A stretch of 64,000 bases of DNA from Taeniopygia guttata (taxonomy: Eukaryota > Chordata > Aves > Passeriformes > Estrildidae): NCBI RefSeq assembly GCF_048771995.1, contig NC_133028.1:6879501-6943500 (forward strand), in the 5' to 3' direction. Positions 61,001 to 64,000 of this stretch are shown one piece after another. How positions within the stretch are numbered: position 1 is the stretch's first letter; each line of letters begins with the position of its first letter. The notes below the pieces were generated by a model that had not been told where the DNA came from, did not search any database, and worked only from the letters and a program-made list of their open reading frames with translations. The position numbers were made by a program, and so were the translations under genes.

Positions 61001-64000
61001 CTTGTAATAGAAGATAAGTGCTTAAAAATCATTATTATAAACTAGGAAGCAGACAGAATGGAAAGCAATGCTGGATGTGAAAAATTATAGGGAGATTTTA
61101 AATATCACAGTTATGAACTTGCTGAAGTAAGGAATAACTTCGGCTATAAGGCATTTATACAGCATAAAGTTTTGGCAATATAAGAAATAAATTCCAAACA
61201 TTAAATATTTGTTATATGTCTTTAAAGAGAAGTAATGCTGCTTGGGAAAGTAAACCAGAATGTGAGTAAGATTAAAATAAAAGCTGACAGTCAAGGACAG
61301 AAATGTTTGTACCAAAGTATATATGGGTAGAGGGGATTCTATTATGGACTTTTTCTTTGATGTCTTCTGGCTCTATAATGGTATGAAAAACAGTTTGGGT
61401 TGGAGATACAAACTAGATGTTAGGGGTTTTTTTTGTTGCATATGAATAAAACTCATCAGTATAGGCTTATTAGAATAAATAGAATCAAAATAAGGTCATT
61501 ATTGCAGTGTAATGCCACATCAATATAAAAATGCCCATTTTCATCTGCAGATTCATATTTTCAGCTAGCTGGCAAGGTTGTCTGTTAACTTTTTTATTTC
61601 ATGTTCTGCTATACTGCTATCTCATTTCTGTGCCATTAATTGATATGCAAATCTAGTTTAGGAAGAGTGGTGTTCCAGTAGGAAGTTGGTTTCTGTTTGT
61701 AGATAAATTTTATAATTAGGCTACGTATGTGGTACTTAGTCTACTGTGTCTGGAGGTGGTGGGGTTTAAAATTGTCTTTGTTTTTCCAGCCCTTTCCTTA
61801 ATAGGCTAGAAAGAAAAAATAAACATGTAAAGTGTCTTTACATTCTCTGCTTAATTATGTTTAGCTGTACTGATTTTTGCCTGTAGGATTGAAAACAAAC
61901 CCAGATTCTGAAGCTTCCAGTCTCCCTTATCATGTGCTGTAAATCCTCTATCCATCTTTGCTTAGCTTATTTTAGTAAAAGAATGCATCTCCTTGCATAC
62001 TGCTCATGCTGTACAAAAGCTGTACAACTGGCAATGTTTTTTCTGTGAAGGATAGCATAAATTCAGCTTAATTCTTCGTGTGTTGAGGCAGGGAGCAAAT
62101 AATTCAAAAATCTATAATTCACTGAGGAACAGAAGAGTTACTGCACCCCTGGGCAGGGTGAACAGTGGCACTGTAGTGTGGGCAGTAAATGCTTGAGTTG
62201 AAAAAACTCTTAAATAGCTTAAAACTGGTTAATTTGACCTTAAATCAGGGATTGTATATATCAATTAAAATTCTGCCAGTTAATGTTCTTAGGTCAGTAA
62301 TTAAGTGCATGCATCATCCCTCAAGAAACTTAACTAGCCCTTTGCATTCATAGCACAGTGTGCTTGTTGCATTTGAGAGCTGGAGGGTGGGAGGAAATGA
62401 GTATTCCATTGACTTCAGAAGTTTTGTCTAGACATACGACCATTGTCAACACTGATTGGTATTAGAAGGGCTTCTTGACACTTCAAGTATTGACAATTGA
62501 CACAGTCCCAAAAAAATAATAATTTTCTTGAAGTGGGAGTTCAGGTCTCCAGTTATTGTCAATGGTTTCCTTCCTGAGCGGAACTTCTACATCTGTGGTA
62601 ATGGTTATTCACTGGACAATATCAAAACAGGGCAGATACTGAAAAATCATCCTAAAAGTATTTGTCTTTCAAAGTAGTAAATACATTTATTTTAAAAAAT
62701 TAATTTTAAATAAGGAACAATAGTCCCTGGAAAAACTGAGTAGCTTCCATTCTTCTCTCCCTCCCGTTTGGCCCACTTAGTCTTTTTTACTGCATCATTG
62801 CAGCTTCAGTTTTTTTAGAAGTGTTTTTGGAGGGATTAGCCTAACTAGACAAGATACGTGCAACAAATTCAGGTGTGTTTCACTCTGAATTTTGTTAGAG
62901 AAAGCTGTGAAATCTTATTTGGTGGCCCCTGGTACTTGAATTCTTAAAGTCAAGCTTCATGGCTTTTGACCAAGTATCTGATTTCTTCTTTTTCCTATTC
63001 TATACCAATGTTCCTTTTTTCAACCCCAAAGTTGAATGTTCTTTCCTTGTTTTAGGAAAGTGTTCCTTAGCACTGTGATATGGATCCTTCAGCTGACACC
63101 TCAGTAGAATACTCCTGAAGGATTTCTGTCTGCTACGGGGCAAAATCTTCCTGAAGCTGCTATTTTTGAAGTAATCCATTCCCTGAATAACTCTTTCTAC
63201 TTCATAATTCTCTCAGAAAAGGGGAGATGGAAAATAACCTGCACATTTGAGATTCACAAAAAGGAGCAGTATTAAGTCTTAACTCAAAAAACTTAAAAGC
63301 TGAATAAGCACATCTTTTAACAGTCATACAAATGTACCTTTAGAAATCCTCCTTGTTAAGATGCATAGTCCAATAATGGCTTGTAGGCAAACACACACAT
63401 GTATTAAAGTAATTAATCAAAACACATGTATATTCATAACAATTCCATTTCAAATAGGTAAATAATATTAATCATAATGCTTGAATGTATTATTTACTTT
63501 GCTGCCATGCAGAACATCGCCCAGCTGACTTTCCAGATGCAGACTGAATGGTAAAAGGTGTCTTTTGCCAGGAGCTATTTGTGTCCCTCTCCTGTGACTT
63601 GCTGTTCCCACACTAGAGATGTTACAGGAAAAGTATGTATGAAGGAACTCCTAAACAGACATTACTGATTTAAAAGTGCCAGGATTTTAGCTTGTGCTGC
63701 TTGGAGTTACCCTGCAGTTCCAAGCTATAGAGAGCTGCTTGGAAACTCCTTTAAATGTGTTTTGGCTGTACCTAGTGTAGGCATGGCAACTTTGAGTAGA
63801 TTGGTATAATGAATGTCTGGGTGTGTTCATCTGAATTTCAAAGTGCTGCAATTCCTGCGCAGCCTTCTGCAGTTTGTCTCAAGCATCTTGAGGAATTAGA
63901 ATTATGTAAATGTGAAATAGTCAAGATTGAAGCAGAATAACAAACTTCCTCATTACAAATCATTTGACACTTCAAAAGCCAACAACATGAATTGTGCTGT
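58085..64000 (+). other. MAEA: MAEA intron 3, 5' portion (at least 5.9 kb)
   Basis: The intron starts at a GTGGGT donor and has not ended by the window edge, because no sequence encoding the CTLH domain is present. It contains one sense-orientation CR1 fragment at about 60220-60582 and a possible 38-base cryptic exon at 63513-63550. The rest is AT-rich with no feature I can support. Confidence 0.85.
60220..60582 (+). mobile_element. CR1 LINE 3' fragment, sense orientation
   Basis: Sense CR1: CTTGTGGCAAGGACAATTCA, GCAGCACTCTGGGTTGCACT, ACCCATCTGGAGTGCTGTAC, CCAGTTCTGGGCTCCCTAG. It then runs GATCCTGCTTTGAGCAGGGA, TTCCAGAGGTCTGAACCTCA and the tail ACCATTCTGTGATTCTGTT. This is the only clear sense-oriented CR1 within MAEA introns. 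It appears to carry a deletion in the middle, between the GGGCTCC block and the GAGATGCTCAAAACC block. Confidence 0.88.

Noticed and set aside
1..64000. Operons, CRISPR arrays, prophage, riboswitches, tRNA or rRNA genes
   Set aside because: The window is vertebrate nuclear DNA. No direct-repeat array, cloverleaf with A/B box pair or rRNA-like sequence was seen on reading. A tRNAscan/Infernal run would be needed to exclude small RNAs fully.

Overview
The window is vertebrate nuclear DNA, almost certainly from a bird. It has one conserved multi-exon gene with GT-AG introns, a CpG-island promoter, an AT-rich background, and about 15 fragments of CR1 LINEs whose 3' ends carry the avian-type octamer-like tail (ATTCTRTG-like). 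No bacterial, plasmid or CRISPR features and no recognisable viral genes were seen.

The only protein-coding gene I can support is MAEA on the + strand. It encodes the macrophage erythroblast attacher, a RING-type subunit of the CTLH/GID E3 ubiquitin ligase. Three phase-0 coding exons are present: 36855-36923, 54266-54448 and 57881-58084. Together they encode residues 1-152 of a protein that is about 396 residues long in vertebrates. The LisH domain ends almost exactly at the end of exon 3. The exons for the CTLH, CRA and RING parts lie beyond the right edge.

Layout: 1-31.1 kb is AT-rich sequence with no coding exon I can recognise, holding scattered CR1 copies of both orientations and several ages plus simple repeats. 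At 31.6-31.96 kb a small isolated CpG-rich block sits next to a CA/CAGA microsatellite. From 32 to 35.6 kb there is again no recognised gene. The main CpG island, about 35.64-37.46 kb, is the MAEA promoter. It has four inverted CCAAT boxes, several GC boxes, a CHR-like/MYB-like palindrome, and a TISU/YY1-type element over the MAEA start codon. A splice-donor-like site on the - strand at its left edge suggests a divergent transcript. The remainder is MAEA intron 1 (17.3 kb), intron 2 (3.4 kb) and the start of intron 3 (at least 5.9 kb), with CR1 fragments mostly antisense to MAEA.

In mammals the gene upstream and divergent from MAEA is CTBP1. The left half may therefore be the CTBP1-MAEA interval or a CTBP1 intron. 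I looked for the conserved N-terminal CTBP1 exon peptides on the - strand and did not find them, so this stays an inference from synteny. I found no convincing new biological system. The most interesting signals are the TISU-type start, the promoter architecture, the isolated upstream CpG block, and a triplet of ATGGCCAT palindromes near exon 2.
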